Assembly: GCA_032158295.1 (NCBI GenBank)
Contig: CM063255.1
Location: 496,001 to 560,000, forward strand
Direction of reading: 5' to 3'
Source of the DNA: Pycnopodia helianthoides
Taxonomy: Eukaryota > Echinodermata > Asteroidea > Forcipulatida > Asteriidae
DNA length: 64,000 nucleotides
The notes beneath the pieces are model-generated. The model was not told the origin of the DNA. It saw only the letters and a program-made list of their open reading frames with translations, and did not search any database. This document shows positions 10,973-32,370 of this stretch, one piece after another (within the stretch, counting starts at the first letter, position 1; each line of letters starts with the position of its first letter). The translations under genes were made by a program, and so were the position numbers.

Positions 10973-11718
10973 ATATATATATATATATTTTTATTCGATT
11001 TAAAAACCTATGAATTTTACTCTAAGAATAAGGAAAATTATTTACAATAGAAGTAGGTGTTGCAACTTCCATTTTATCCTCATTAGTTTCTTTGTTATGT
11101 TTTTTCCTTAAATCACATCAAATGACGTAAACTTCATTACAAAGAAGATTGATTCAAATCAGTTTGTAAAATAGCTTCCAATTCAAAGTTCATTTTGTTG
11201 AAGTGTTTGAGTTAATGTCTACTTAAGCCATGCAAGCACCAAAACCAGACAAAAATGCTGCTAATGAACACTATCCGTGTTTTCGTTTACTTAACAAATT
11301 AAATATGTACACATTGTCTGGAGCTGTTTAGCTCATACGATAGCATTGCCCCTCGCAGGTCAGAGGTCAAATAACAAATTACAGATAACAGTTGTATCAA
11401 TCATGAATTGGGGAAAATATGCCAAATAATTTCATGTAGGCCCAATTTAATAAGGCTGTTAGGCAGACAATATTGGTATAGCAACCCTTAATTTATTTGC
11501 TAAAAGGAGCGCAAATTGAAAAAGAAAATGCCACTTGCATCATGTGACCATTTTCATAAAACTGTTGAACGGTATGGAAACATTAGTGTGCTTACTCAAG
11601 CGGATAAAACGTGTAAGTATCTATCACAAACTGTTAACGTTTCACGAAGGGACGAGCATGTCGAAAACCATGATTTTGGGAGAATCACGCAGAATTTTTT
11701 TCAGCTAATATTTTCTGC
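10973..11718. other. Intergenic, no gene seen
   Basis: AT-rich DNA with a short (TA)n at 10973-10988. The only open frame of note (69 codons from 11516) has no recognisable domain. Confidence 0.5.
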
Positions 11719-12253
11719 TTAAAGGGAAGGTACACGATTGGTAATCTCTTAAAATTAATGGGAATATAAAATCTGACTTGGTTAGACTTGGACCAGGCGG
11801 GAGACATGAAAGGACAGGATTAAGGGGCACGAGGCATCGGGTATGATGCAACTAACAATAGGGAACAGGACCAAAGTATATACAACAATGTGAAAGGGAG
11901 GTAATTATAGAACAACAAGTCTGTGGAGAGAAGGGGTTATTAGGAAAAGAACAGGTCGATCTCCAAAAAACTTGTCGAGAAAAAGTACAGCAACTTTCGA
12001 TAGTATAATAGAAATATTTCAATTAAAAATAATGTGGATAAGGAAAAATATGTCAGTTTTTTATCCCCAAAAATTTGAATCTAAGAAACGTTTCTGGTTC
12101 TCAGATCTCAGAATAATAGCTGCGGATTTTGGCGATATTTAAAAAAACGCGACGAAAAATGTTCACAGGTTAGTTTTATTGTATTTATCTACATTTATAT
12201 AGGATTAACACAATCGAACGGTCCCCAAATCCAAAGGTATACTTTGCCTTTAA
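11719..12253. mobile_element. TIR element interrupted by PLE sequence
   Basis: The ends ttaaagggaaggtacac and ggtatactttgcctttaa are imperfect inverted repeats of the same general kind as family R1. A PLE internal fragment sits within it (11790-11985). Confidence 0.5.
11790..11985 (-). mobile_element. Internal PLE fragment (196 bp)
   Basis: It matches the PLE 3' UTR from ggaccaggcgggagac to cttgtcgagaaaaag, equivalent to part of 10726-10925, but lacks the ribozyme and terminus. Both ends are internal to the PLE, so this is not a standard 3'-anchored insertion. Confidence 0.7.
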
Positions 12254-13960
12254 GCAATTACTCTACGACATTGGGCCTATGACGCAAAAACCCGTACAGT
12301 TCGTTCCAACATGGTGTCATGAGCAAACATGTAATGGTTTAATATTGGTCTCATGGTGTCTCGCTCACGGAATCAGAAGAAGGGAAATATTTGCTGTTGG
12401 ATGATACAATATTAGTGGACTGAGACCCATCACCCTTACCTGCTATTGTCACCCCAGCGGGGACACCGACCCCTGACACCGACTATCCAGTCCTTGGTGA
12501 AGAAGCCCTCTCTATTATGCTATCCACTTTACATGAGTATGTTTACAAGGCCGCGGTCCTTCGGTGACCAATTTTATTTAACTGGTGGTGTCAATTACTC
12601 CTAGAAGTACACTATACCCTATTGACTCTTTAGTAAAGCACATGTACGACATTGGTGATGTTCAAGGACTTGAGTATCTGCACTTTATGTGACCATGGAG
12701 GCAGAATGATGTGACCCAACATATACATGAAATAACAAACCTGTGAATGTTAAGCTCAATCAGTCTTTGGAGTCATGAGAAAACAGTGAAAAACTCAACG
12801 ATATATCTTCACTGTTTTCAAACATCAGGTTTTGGACACGCGCGATAAAAGACTAACTGGTTTACTCATCTCATAAAAACTAAAGCTTTTCAAGCAAAAC
12901 TATTTCAAAGGAAGTTTTCCATTATTACCATCTTACTACCATGTGAGTTTTGTGCAAGTAATTATGTGAACATATCATAAATTTCAATCTTAATACCAAT
13001 GTTGTACACATCCTTTATAACAGTGTGACCCCCAATTACTAAACATGCTACTTATAATATACTGTTATAACAATTTTACTTGTGTCACTTACAAGTGATT
13101 CAGCAGTTTTCATAATATCATACCTTACACAAGTTGACTTGTTGCTTCACACAAACAACTGATGCCTCACAGTTGCCTCACAGAGAGTGACGCCTCGCCA
13201 CTGCGTTTCGCTGAGTGAGTGCTCTACCAACAACACTCAGAACTTGACTAATGATTTAATTTTAGACACCGTCTAAACTGGTGCACTTTCAAGTACCTTT
13301 GACCCCTGGCCAGCTCACCATGGGCTATATTATAGGAAGTTCAGATACCAGTACCCGTGTGTACAAGTACTCCACACTTATCCTTCCGTACGACGTTAAA
13401 TAAAAACGTTCTCGGAACATTCGAATAACGTCCTAGCGACGTTCAGGGGACGTATTTTTGTTTGCTGGGTTATAGCCCAAGCATGTACAGAATATTATAT
13501 TCATTACTCGTATAATGTATTTCACGAGCAGCTTACTTGAGTTTATTCAATAATTGTCACGTAGCTCCAACGTGTATGGGCAACAAAAGAATACTTTCCA
13601 TGACGGTTGGCAAATACCTCTACACTGGCTGTACATGTACACGGCTCACGATGTCAAAATAATAAAGGGTACAATGGCTGCGGCACACAGCGACCCGAGA
13701 GCGAAGCGGTCTGCGTTTGTATGTCCACATAGGCCATACGATAATCGAGTGCATTGTGGCTCTACAGGCTCCTATAGTGGATGAAACCCATGCCGACATC
13801 CGTGCGGACTGTGAAGGGGGTACAACCCTGTTTCCGCTCCAGGAGTAGGTGGTAATTTACGTGCCCCTGGTGTCAGTTAATTGAATTGGGTTGCCAGCCC
13901 AAATTTGTTGAGTGTAGTCCTCACTATATCCCATAAAATTTTTTTAAAAGAAAATGGAGG
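12254..13960. other. Intergenic with degraded repeats
   Basis: The 12700-12800 stretch (cccaacatatacatgaaataacaaacctgtgaa) resembles the R1 body. 13400-13460 has several aacgttc / cgacgtt palindromes. No open frame with a recognisable domain was seen. Confidence 0.45.
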
Positions 13961-13961
13961 A

Positions 13962-14100
13962 GGATATTTTAGTTGGTAGAGTGACGGCAAGTTAATCTGG
14001 CGGTCGTGGGTTCAAAGCTCGCCCTACTCAATTTGTTCAACTCCAAATTATATAAAATTACCCAGTCAGTATCCCTTAAAGTTTATTACTTGATGGTTGA
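13962..14100 (+). repeat. tRNA-derived SINE
   Basis: A-box TTAGTTGGTAGAGTGACGG and B-box GGGTTCAAAGC are spaced as in a tRNA (about 35 nt apart), followed by ttacccagtcagtatccctt. The same tail occurs at 52370-52420. The cloverleaf is not convincing as a real tRNA. Confidence 0.55.
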
Positions 14101-14262
14101 AATAAAAATGTTGCATCCCCTTATGGTTATATCATAACAGGCTGTATCATAAATTTGGATGTGATTCCTGGCTACATGGCAGTTAATGATGTATAGCTTC
14201 TGACTGGCACCCCGAACAAAGATACTGACAAAATAGTGACAAAATAGCAAGATCACCAACAT

Positions 14263-14335
14263 AGGGCTACATAGCTCAGTTGGTAGAGCTCTAGTCAATG
14301 TCCTAGTAATTTTTTCTTTGTTCAATTAAACTTTG
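14263..14335 (+). repeat. tRNA-like SINE fragment
   Basis: ATAGCTCAGTTGGTAGAGCT is a clear A box, followed by agtcaatgtcctagtaatt. No B box follows. It is related to 4706-4772. Confidence 0.5.
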
Positions 14336-14740
14336 TTTTCTTTACAACCTCGGATTGTTTCATTTGTTTGAATGAAGAAAAAGGAAATTGGCTTGCTTCT
14401 TTAGGAACTCCTTTACACATACATGTTTCTTTCAGAAAATGTGGCGTCCCACAACGATCTGCTTCAAAAATTTTTTTCAAGTTTTGGAATTTGTTAATGA
14501 TTTTGCTTTGCACTGTTATTAAAAGTGTATTACTAACCTATTTGTATTTCTAAATTGTATCTGAGTTGCATAAAAAGTTTGATGGTTCAATGAACCATCT
14601 CATAACTCTTGGAAGTAATCAAGAAAGAACTCCAAAAACCCAATGAGGAGTATTTGCTTTTTTCTCATTGTAATAATTTATCTCATAAGTTTAAAGTCAT
14701 AATTTTTCTATTCTACCTTTTAAAACCTTGCGGTAATGCA

Positions 14741-14825
14741 CCATGCCACAGTGCACAGGCACATATCAAGAAAAACATAACCGTTTGAAAATGGTAGATC
14801 CGACCCCGTGATACTCCTTGATATC
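14741..14825 (+). repeat. Left part of composite SINE-like repeat (interrupted)
   Basis: It matches 45818-45902 (gcacatatcaagaaaaacat, atggtagatcc, ccccgtgatactccttgata). The repeat resumes at 16082 after the inserted TIR element. Confidence 0.65.
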
Positions 14826-16081
14826 TAGCCTTGTCCAAGGCTCTTTACGCAAGCACCCCGCTTTGAATACTAGCACGGTACTAGAAACTGCAGTACAATG
14901 TACATTTTACATACTGTACTTGATGTATGTACAATGCACAGTATACCGTGGGGTCGAAGCTTGGTTTTCGAGGTTTTTCAACCTCGTACCAAAAACGAAG
15001 CCGAAACAGAGCCTTGTTCCCACTGTAAAAAGGTCAGATTGTGGGCGGAGTTACTTTATGCTAATATTCCCTAAGGTGTATGCTCATTGGTTAATGTTTA
15101 GTGGCATGGCGAATACTACATAAACAATCTCACGTGCGTTGTCAGCCACATTGCATGGCATGCATGGAGTCATGCAATGAATGTTCTTGAAATATTAAGG
15201 AAGTAATAGAAAAGTCCAGCGATCTACAAACGCCGCTGAAACGTCTCGTTTGCACTACAAGTGAGTGTGGATGGTGCATTATTTACTATCGACTGTTTCA
15301 CGAGAATGTCAACATGGTTAAATTACCGACAGTGATCATGATGATATTACTTCTGCTATAACTGTAACTCTAAAAAGGGTATTGGTAAGCCCTGATAGGT
15401 TGTTCAATGTTCTTTTCAACTATTATATGGAAAAGGGTCATCGTGATCGTACGGGCCCAACTGAGCATGCCATGCAGCTGAGTAGCTCACTTAATAGTCA
15501 CTGTATGTTGTGATGTTGAACCATGGAGCTCCACGGTTTAACTTACCGAAGAAAATCAGTGAAAAACCGCCGATTTTCCAAATCCTGTGGGCAGGTTAAC
15601 GAACACGTCATGTCCTAAAAGAAAACAATGAAGTGCTTTCCGCTGTTCTGGGTTGAAATTATCAATTTCTAGCTTGTCTGCAGCAGAATTTAAACTTCAA
15701 TTCAAGGCTTCTTGCGAGTATTCGCGAGTGAGGACGCCATCTTTTTCTCGTTGTTGATAAACACACATTGCGTCAAAACGAGAGTTTATGATTGGACGAT
15801 TATCCGCCCAGTACAGGAAATGAATATTCAATACCCGATTCCAGCATACGTAATTTGCGCCCGAATCCGGGCGCAATTTTACAGTGGGAACAAGGCTCTG
15901 TTTCGGCTTCGTTTTTGGTACGAGGTTGAAAAACCTCGAAAACCATGCTTCGACCCCACGGTATACTGTACATTGTACATACATCAAGTACAGTATGTAA
16001 AATGTACATTGTACTGCAGTTTCTAGTACCGTGCTAGTATTCAAAGTGTGGTGCTTGCGAAAAGAGCCTTGGACAAGGCTA
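14826..16081. mobile_element. TIR transposon (~1.26 kb) with ~200-bp TIRs and 9-bp target duplication
   Basis: The left end TAGCCTTGTCCAAGGCTCTT and right end AAGAGCCTTGGACAAGGCTA are inverted. The arms run ~200 bp through the ttcgaggtttttcaacctcg hairpin to cctgttcccactgta. It is flanked by CTTGATATC (14817-14825) and CTTGATTTC (16082-16090). The empty site is present at 45894-45902. Long TIRs with a ~9-bp duplication resemble Mutator-like elements (inference). Inside are a RecQ-like exon (- strand) and no transposase, so it is non-autonomous. Confidence 0.75.
15547..15740 (-). pseudogene. RecQ/DEAD-type helicase N-terminal exon captured in a TIR element (frame-broken)
   Basis: This corresponds to the open copy at 23986-24180. 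It holds the NFNPEQRKALHCFLLGHDVF and LPTGFGKS blocks (Q-motif-like and Walker A of a superfamily 2 helicase). A one-base loss after MASS breaks the frame at the start and an in-frame stop follows VFH. A donor-like TTCG|GTAAGT ends the homology. It is only the 5' end of a helicase and cannot be active alone. Confidence 0.6.
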
Positions 16082-16462
16082 CTTGATTTCTGCAGTGTAC
16101 CAATACACACGTTTTAGGAGTGGTGTCAATCAACAGGGGTCGTCAATTTGGTCAGGAGGGGTGGTAGAAAAAAATTTCCCATAGCTCATGCACAAACTCC
16201 TATCTCTGCGGCACGTGCGCCACAGATCACTACCACAGCTTAGTGGTAAGGCATGTTGTGTCTGACCGCTCTAGGTTCAATGGCCTCTTGTGAATGAAGG
16301 TCTGGTGATCTTGTGCCGACAGCAGACTGGTTTAGCAGACATAAATCGTTGAGATAAGGCAGAACAAACACTCTTAACCTACCAAATGGGCCTGCCAAAC
16401 CTCTCTAGCAGGATGACGTAATACCGTTGGGACAAAACAGGTGCCTCGCTGCAAGGTTTTAA
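16082..16462 (+). repeat. SINE-like repeat with tRNA-like promoter (right part)
   Basis: AGCTTAGTGGTAAGGCATG (A box) and TCTAGGTTCAATGGCC (B box) are followed by a body ending ggtgcctcgctgcaaggttt. Other copies are at 45818-46262 (+) and 29588-29697 (-, 3' part only). Confidence 0.65.
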
Positions 16463-17002
16463 CTCAGCTGTGAATCCACGCTACATCCTAAGGAACTGGA
16501 TGACACAAGAAGCTATCCAAGCACTATTCAAAGATACACTTACTTCAAACTGTTCTCAAGACTCCTTATAGAGTACAGGAGGAAGCAGAGAGGGCGCTGT
16601 ATGCCCAACGACCTCCACAATGGGCAAGTAAGGTCCGTGTCAGCTGCTCAAGCTAGTGGTTCATCAAGACAAGAAGAAGACAACTCATTACTAGAATCAC
16701 TACTCCCATCTTCCAGTCTCCTTATTAAGTCGGTACAGCATTAGCCCTTTTATGCACCATTTATTTTGTGACAAATTGATTACATGGACACATTTAATTG
16801 TTCTCTCATTTTTTTAAATCACCACCCCCAAAAAACTGGTCACAACAGTGCCCTAAAGAAGTCCTCTTTCCCATTCTGAAAACTGTGTGGCCGTGGGATC
16901 TTTAATTTTTGTTATACAACTATTTGTCTGTAGGATTTAAACCTTCGGCGCTTGATAGGGTTAATCTGGAAATATTCTGATACATTATGAAAGGTACTGG
17001 CA
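16463..17002. other. Intergenic, no gene seen
   Basis: Unique-looking DNA. No open frame with a recognisable domain and no clear repeat. Confidence 0.4.
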
Positions 17003-17112
17003 AGGCTATGTCGGAATTGATGGCTACAGTTTCGGCTATGGCTAGATTTCCATGTTGATGTACTAGGACCTAGGACGTCCTTAGCAACAGTCATAGCCGT
17101 AGCTGTAGCCAC
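17003..17112. mobile_element. Foldback element rich in GGCTATGG / CATAGCC
   Basis: Left repeats (ggctatgtcgg, atggctacag, cggctatggctag) face right repeats (catagccgtagctgtagcc). It is related to 3081-3232. Confidence 0.5.
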
Positions 17113-17280
17113 AGTCCGGATATTGCTCATCTTACAAACAAGCAACTAATCGCTCACAGACAAAACCCAAACAATTCTTCTTTGAGAATCATTGATTGAA
17201 TGCTTCAAATTGTTGACACACTATATTTATTAGTTTAAGTTTCAAATGTTTAATTTATAAGTATAAGCTAAACTTCTTAT

Positions 17281-17398
17281 GCCCTTTCCGAAACCACCTG
17301 CTTGGGCCCGTCTGCCTGGTTAAAGTCATGTAAGGAAAGCGCTCGTCTTCGAAATAACTGACGGACCCTAAGCCCAAGCCGTGGTTTCGAAAAGGGCC
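17281..17398. mobile_element. Short foldback MITE
   Basis: GCCCTTTCCGAAACCACCTG...GCTTGGG at the left faces CCCAAGCCGTGGTTTCGAAAAGGGC at the right, an inverted repeat of about 25 bp with one or two mismatches. Confidence 0.65.
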
Positions 17399-17608
17399 AC
17401 AGTGTCGGACGTGTGCACATACTCAGAAACATAAAGAATCCAAATTTACCTCGTTACGTCTGCTCTAGACTGGTCCCTGACAGGTACTGGTCTTACAGGC
17501 CCAATGATTTTATTGGATAAACCAATAATTCATTGGATAAATTCGCAGTGACATAAGCTTTATGATTGGTCAGCTCCGAAGTGAGGTAGATTTTTCGAGA
17601 CAATCTAG

Positions 17609-18165
17609 AGGAAGTGTCCCGTCATTGCAACAGCTATACAAGCTTTATCATTAATTGCTGCAACACCACTGAGGAGTCAAAGAGTTTGTGCGGCAATGAG
17701 TGACGTCATATCATACCCATGATTGCTTTCCTGGTTCGGCCATAAGACTTGGAAAAACTAGATAATTGACCAGTGAAACAGTTCCTGCAGCAACTGAAAT
17801 GACCAGACCAACCGTACTGAGAATGGATTGAGCGTTGTAAAAGTTAAAAACCTGAGTTCCGTTCTGAGGCAGTTCAAGTGCACAAATACTTACTTGTCCA
17901 TCTTTGGTTCTTGTGAACTCACCAGGGTCAAGCATCTCTTTTGTTTGAAGAGAGATCAAGCTGCCATTTTTAAAGTCCTCTGTATCCTCATCAAGCAGTA
18001 AGAATTGTGATTCACTTAGCTTGATGAAGGCTGGGCAGGAGTTATTGGAGCCACGCTACAAGGACCGAACTCGAGTCTCAATTTCTTGAGGAGAGATCCA
18101 TGATTGTTATATTATTGGACCCTCAGGTTGTAGTCTGTATAGTCTGTACCAGGCACTTGTGAACA
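17609..18165 (-). pseudogene. Inverted 7TM receptor pseudogene fragment (unit 1)
   Basis: On the - strand it matches gene 1 from the pre-TM1 region (WYRLQDYN-like) through TM1 (SILSTVGLVISVAAGTVSLV) and TM2 to the start of TM3. Several one-base indels break the frame. The match stops at gacgggacacttcct, the same point as in the fragments at 35070 and 49833, so the break predates the unit duplication. Confidence 0.8.
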
Positions 18166-18371
18166 GTTTTACAGTTTACTGGTGGCTGGGATGACCGTCC
18201 TTCCTTTAGCATCTGCTCTGTTTGATTATTATTCTAAGTGTATTAAATAAAACAAGAGACTCACCGGCTCGTGTAGACTGATTATCATTGATATTAATTG
18301 GCAACGTTTTACTTTCTGTATCGAGACCTAAACCATCTGCTCAGCTAGCACAAACGAAATCTTGACCTTTA

Positions 18372-18410
18372 TGACCCCTTCTTGTCATAGGCTATGACAA
18401 GAAGGGGTCA
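18372..18410. repeat. Perfect 39-nt palindrome
   Basis: The left arm TGACCCCTTCTTGTCATAG is exactly complementary to the right arm CTATGACAAGAAGGGGTCA, with one unpaired base between. It lies between the inverted pseudogene and the promoter of unit 1. Confidence 0.85.
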
Positions 18411-19013
18411 AAACTTTCAAGAATATTTTGAGCTCCACATCGGTTTAAAAAAAATTATGACAACATGCGGAGCCATGTACATGTATTAACTTTCTTTGTG
18501 ATGCTCAGATAGTCGTCGCAGATATTTTCTAGAGCCTTTCGTAATTGATCTGTGACGTCAGATGACATCACCATTTGGATATGGGTCTGAACTCTGATGC
18601 ACTTTTTGTGTGTGGGAGGGGGGGTGTTTCGAGTAAACAGCCTTGGTCAAGGCTACCTTTTATAAAGCTCAACAGTGCACCGTACAAGTTATTTAGTCAT
18701 GCGTATTTCATTACAATTATTGTTTGGAAAACTGGAAAACTCCGGGAAAGTCCCTGCCCAAATTTACTCCCGTGCTGGCATACTATATTGTATTGTGTGA
18801 ACTGGCAATCGTCCAAATTGCAACTTTATGGACAGAGGTGAGTGGTTCATGAGCGAGAGAAAAAAAAGTACTGTTTCTAACGTAGGTTTTCTCATCAAGC
18901 TTTTGGTCAAGTAGGCAGATCTAAGATATTCTCATTAGACGGACCATGCTGATGCGTTTCAATACATTCTTACGTGCTAAAAAGTATTTTGTTTTGGTCT
19001 TGGTTTCAGTGTC

Positions 19014-19021
19014 TGACGTCA
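19014..19021. promoter_or_regulatory. CRE-type palindrome upstream of unit 1
   Basis: TGACGTCA, the full CREB/ATF consensus, about 300 nt upstream of the signal-peptide ATG. The same octamer occurs at the equivalent place in unit 2 (35888) and unit 3 (50615). Confidence 0.5.
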
Positions 19022-19127
19022 CCACGTCTTTGTAGGCCTATTGCGCATTGATATATTCATTGTGTAACCGCTAATTCTAACCCGAAACGGTTAACCCACC
19101 CTGGGTTTATGCAAATATTATGTTGGG

Positions 19128-19311
19128 TATTATAAGAAACGAGTTAGTTGAGACGGAAGTGACTGAGACTGCAGTATATTTTTCAGTACTGCGTCACAGA
19201 CGAGAGGTAAAGCAGTTTATTTGTAACATTAACCAACATCTGTCTTGCTTTCATTATCGTTGAGTGTTTGGATACATTTGAGCACCTTGTAAGACGACTT
19301 AGGATTACACA
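19128..19311 (+). promoter_or_regulatory. Conserved core promoter and 5' UTR of unit 1
   Basis: A TATA-like TATTATAAG is followed by a block (gaaacgagttagttgagacg, tactgcgtcacagacgagag, ttatttgtaac) conserved in all four units up to ACACAATGG. ATGCAAAT (octamer motif) precedes it near 19110. Confidence 0.5.
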
Positions 19312-30178
<10,867 letters not shown>

Positions 30179-30246
30179 CATGCATCAGCGGTAGTTGAAG
30201 AGGTGATACCTTGAAGATGTCTTCAAAAGGTAGATGACAGGAACAG

Positions 30247-30469
30247 TTCTTGGCATAAATTAAGTTTCCTCGTCCTTAACATACTACTCCGTTTTTGAAA
30301 ACAACTGAACATATTACAAAGATCAAAGAAGGTGCTACGGGTTCCTTAGCTGGTCCTTCTTGGCATAAATTAAGTTTTCCTCGTCCTTAACATACTACTC
30401 CGTTTTTGAAAACAACTGAACATATTACAAAGATCAAAGAAGGTGCTACGGGTTCCTTAGCTGGTCCTT
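30247..30469 (+). repeat. 111-bp direct tandem duplication in the 3' UTR of gene 1
   Basis: The block from ttcttggcataaattaag to gttccttagctggtcc occurs twice back to back, nearly identical. Unit 2 has it once (45131-45245). Confidence 0.85.
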
Positions 30470-30870
30470 CCGGATGCCTTGCATCCTTAGCATAATGAAG
30501 AGGTGATACCTAAGAGATTTCTTAAAACGAAAGCAGGCATTGCACCAGACAGCCCTATGTCTTCAAAATCAACTGAAGATGCAACAAAGAGCAACATCAG
30601 TGAATTTGTGGGGTCTTGTTTTAAAGAATTCCTCTGTGGGGTTCGAGTTTAAAAGAAAAAACAAACTTTGTGGGGTCCATTGTTCTATTGAGTAAAATAC
30701 CACAAAAGGACCTTCCGTAAGTCCACCCACACACACCCACCCTTATGGATGGTGGCTTGTGGGGTCCTGCTACTGTTGTTCTATTATTCTCTTTTCTAAA
30801 GAATTGCCCTGAGGGGTCATCTTTTGTTATAAGTTCCTAATTTGAATGTGTGTGCCTACCCGCAGAGACT

Positions 30871-30907
<37 letters not shown>

Positions 30908-32309
30908 CACCCAAACACACAAAAACACAACAAAAACAAAGTATAAACTAGAAACAAACCAGCAATTTTGGAAAACGGCATGTGATCATGAAAATATTGA
31001 TAATAGAATATCATGAAGAATGATGGAGATAAATATATAAATATTATGTCCTAAAACATATAACGGGTTCACATCGTTCAATAATATATGTTGAAGGTCA
31101 TGTTTCATCTTCAGTTCGATTCTGTGATGACGGCTACAGCACGCTAGTCTATACATTGAGAATAAACCCAACCAGGTCTTTTTGACTCATTCCTTTATCA
31201 CTGTAACATCTTATACCCATAAGAAATTTAGAAATTAGAATGTATTTAACTAAAGTAGTCTTCTTATTTCGTTGAAATATCTTGCTTATTAGAGGGTGTG
31301 CATAACATTGGTAAGACTGTAAATATAAATGTTCACATATTTTCTCCTAAAGGATGGTCACGGTGGAAAGTTTTCCCTTGATTCGGTTTTGTTTAAAACG
31401 TCTTGATTTTAAAGAATTAAACGATTGGTTTTGATCTCATAATTAAAAAACACTGTGTTTCAAAACAGTGAAAACATTATCATGGGGGTTTTCACCTCTT
31501 GACTCCATTGACCTATTGAGCTTAAACATTTACAGATTTGTTATTTTATGTATGTTGGGTCACATAAAGTGTGGAATGCAATCGTGTGCCAGGAAGAAAG
31601 GCCTAAGGCTACTTTACCGGGCACACAAAGTACTGTTTTTCAGTAAAGCTAAAAAATGGCTCCTCTGATGCAAAATGACATTAATGTCACAATTTTCGTT
31701 TCTAGAGTTACTCCAGAGACATGTTTTCTCAATTCCATGCATAGTTTAACGTTCCCATATGACTTAGGAATGGTGGAAAACAGATCAAACATTCTCATTC
31801 GGTTTTCTTGAAACACAATTTTGCACATTAATTGCTTAGGCCATTTTACCAGAAACTTTTCGCTATGTCCTTCTTTCGGGCACACGACGCCATGGTCTTT
31901 GACTGCTATAATTATCTATTAATTTATATCAACTCTACTGTAAAATTGTAAACAACCAACTCTTCTAAAATGCGTTAGGCCTAGCCATTTGCAAACATAC
32001 TTCACACCAATTGACGGTCATGAAAAGACTAACAACCGTCTCTTCATGGTCAATGACTTGTATGTAAATCACTTGTAATTTGCAATCAGCGTTTCTAACA
32101 TATTATTAACAATAATGATTTAATTAATTAGTGGGTTTATTTGACTATTGCCTGTCAAACCTCCTCCGGGTCTTAATACATTAAAACGAGCCGCCAGAAG
32201 AGTGTCACTGATTCTATGAAACACAAACTTCGATTTACCTCTAAAAATGACATTATTTATGAAAAAATTAAGATTTCTAATTTTTCTTTCCCTTTTTGTG
32301 ATAATAAAA
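30470..32309. other. Downstream flank of gene 1
   Basis: It is homologous to 45245-47823 in unit 2 apart from insertions there. It includes a poly-A run (30874-30906) and no gene. 31440-31570 resembles the R1 repeat body in reverse. Confidence 0.5.
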
Positions 32310-32370
32310 ATGGAGGTTCTGAACAAATTTGGCTTCTTGCGACTGTTTGGAGTCAACTCATCGAAACAAC
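32310..32370 (+). CDS. Candidate small first exon, unit 1 (unknown gene)
   Basis: ATG-initiated 61-nt frame reading MEVLNKFGFLRLFGVNSSKQ, ending at a donor-like ACAAC|GTAAGC. The equivalent in unit 2 (47824-47884) keeps the ATG, length, frame and donor despite about nine substitutions. I do not recognise it and found no downstream exon in the right phase. It could be chance conservation within a duplicated flank. Confidence 0.25.

Noticed and set aside
13962..14045. Functional tRNA gene
   Set aside because: A and B boxes are present, but I could not fold acceptor and anticodon stems, and the element continues into a SINE tail.
15697..16110. 137-codon - strand frame through the first TIR transposon
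   Set aside because: Most of it is the TIR arm read in frame; only the helicase segment next to it has recognisable protein similarity.
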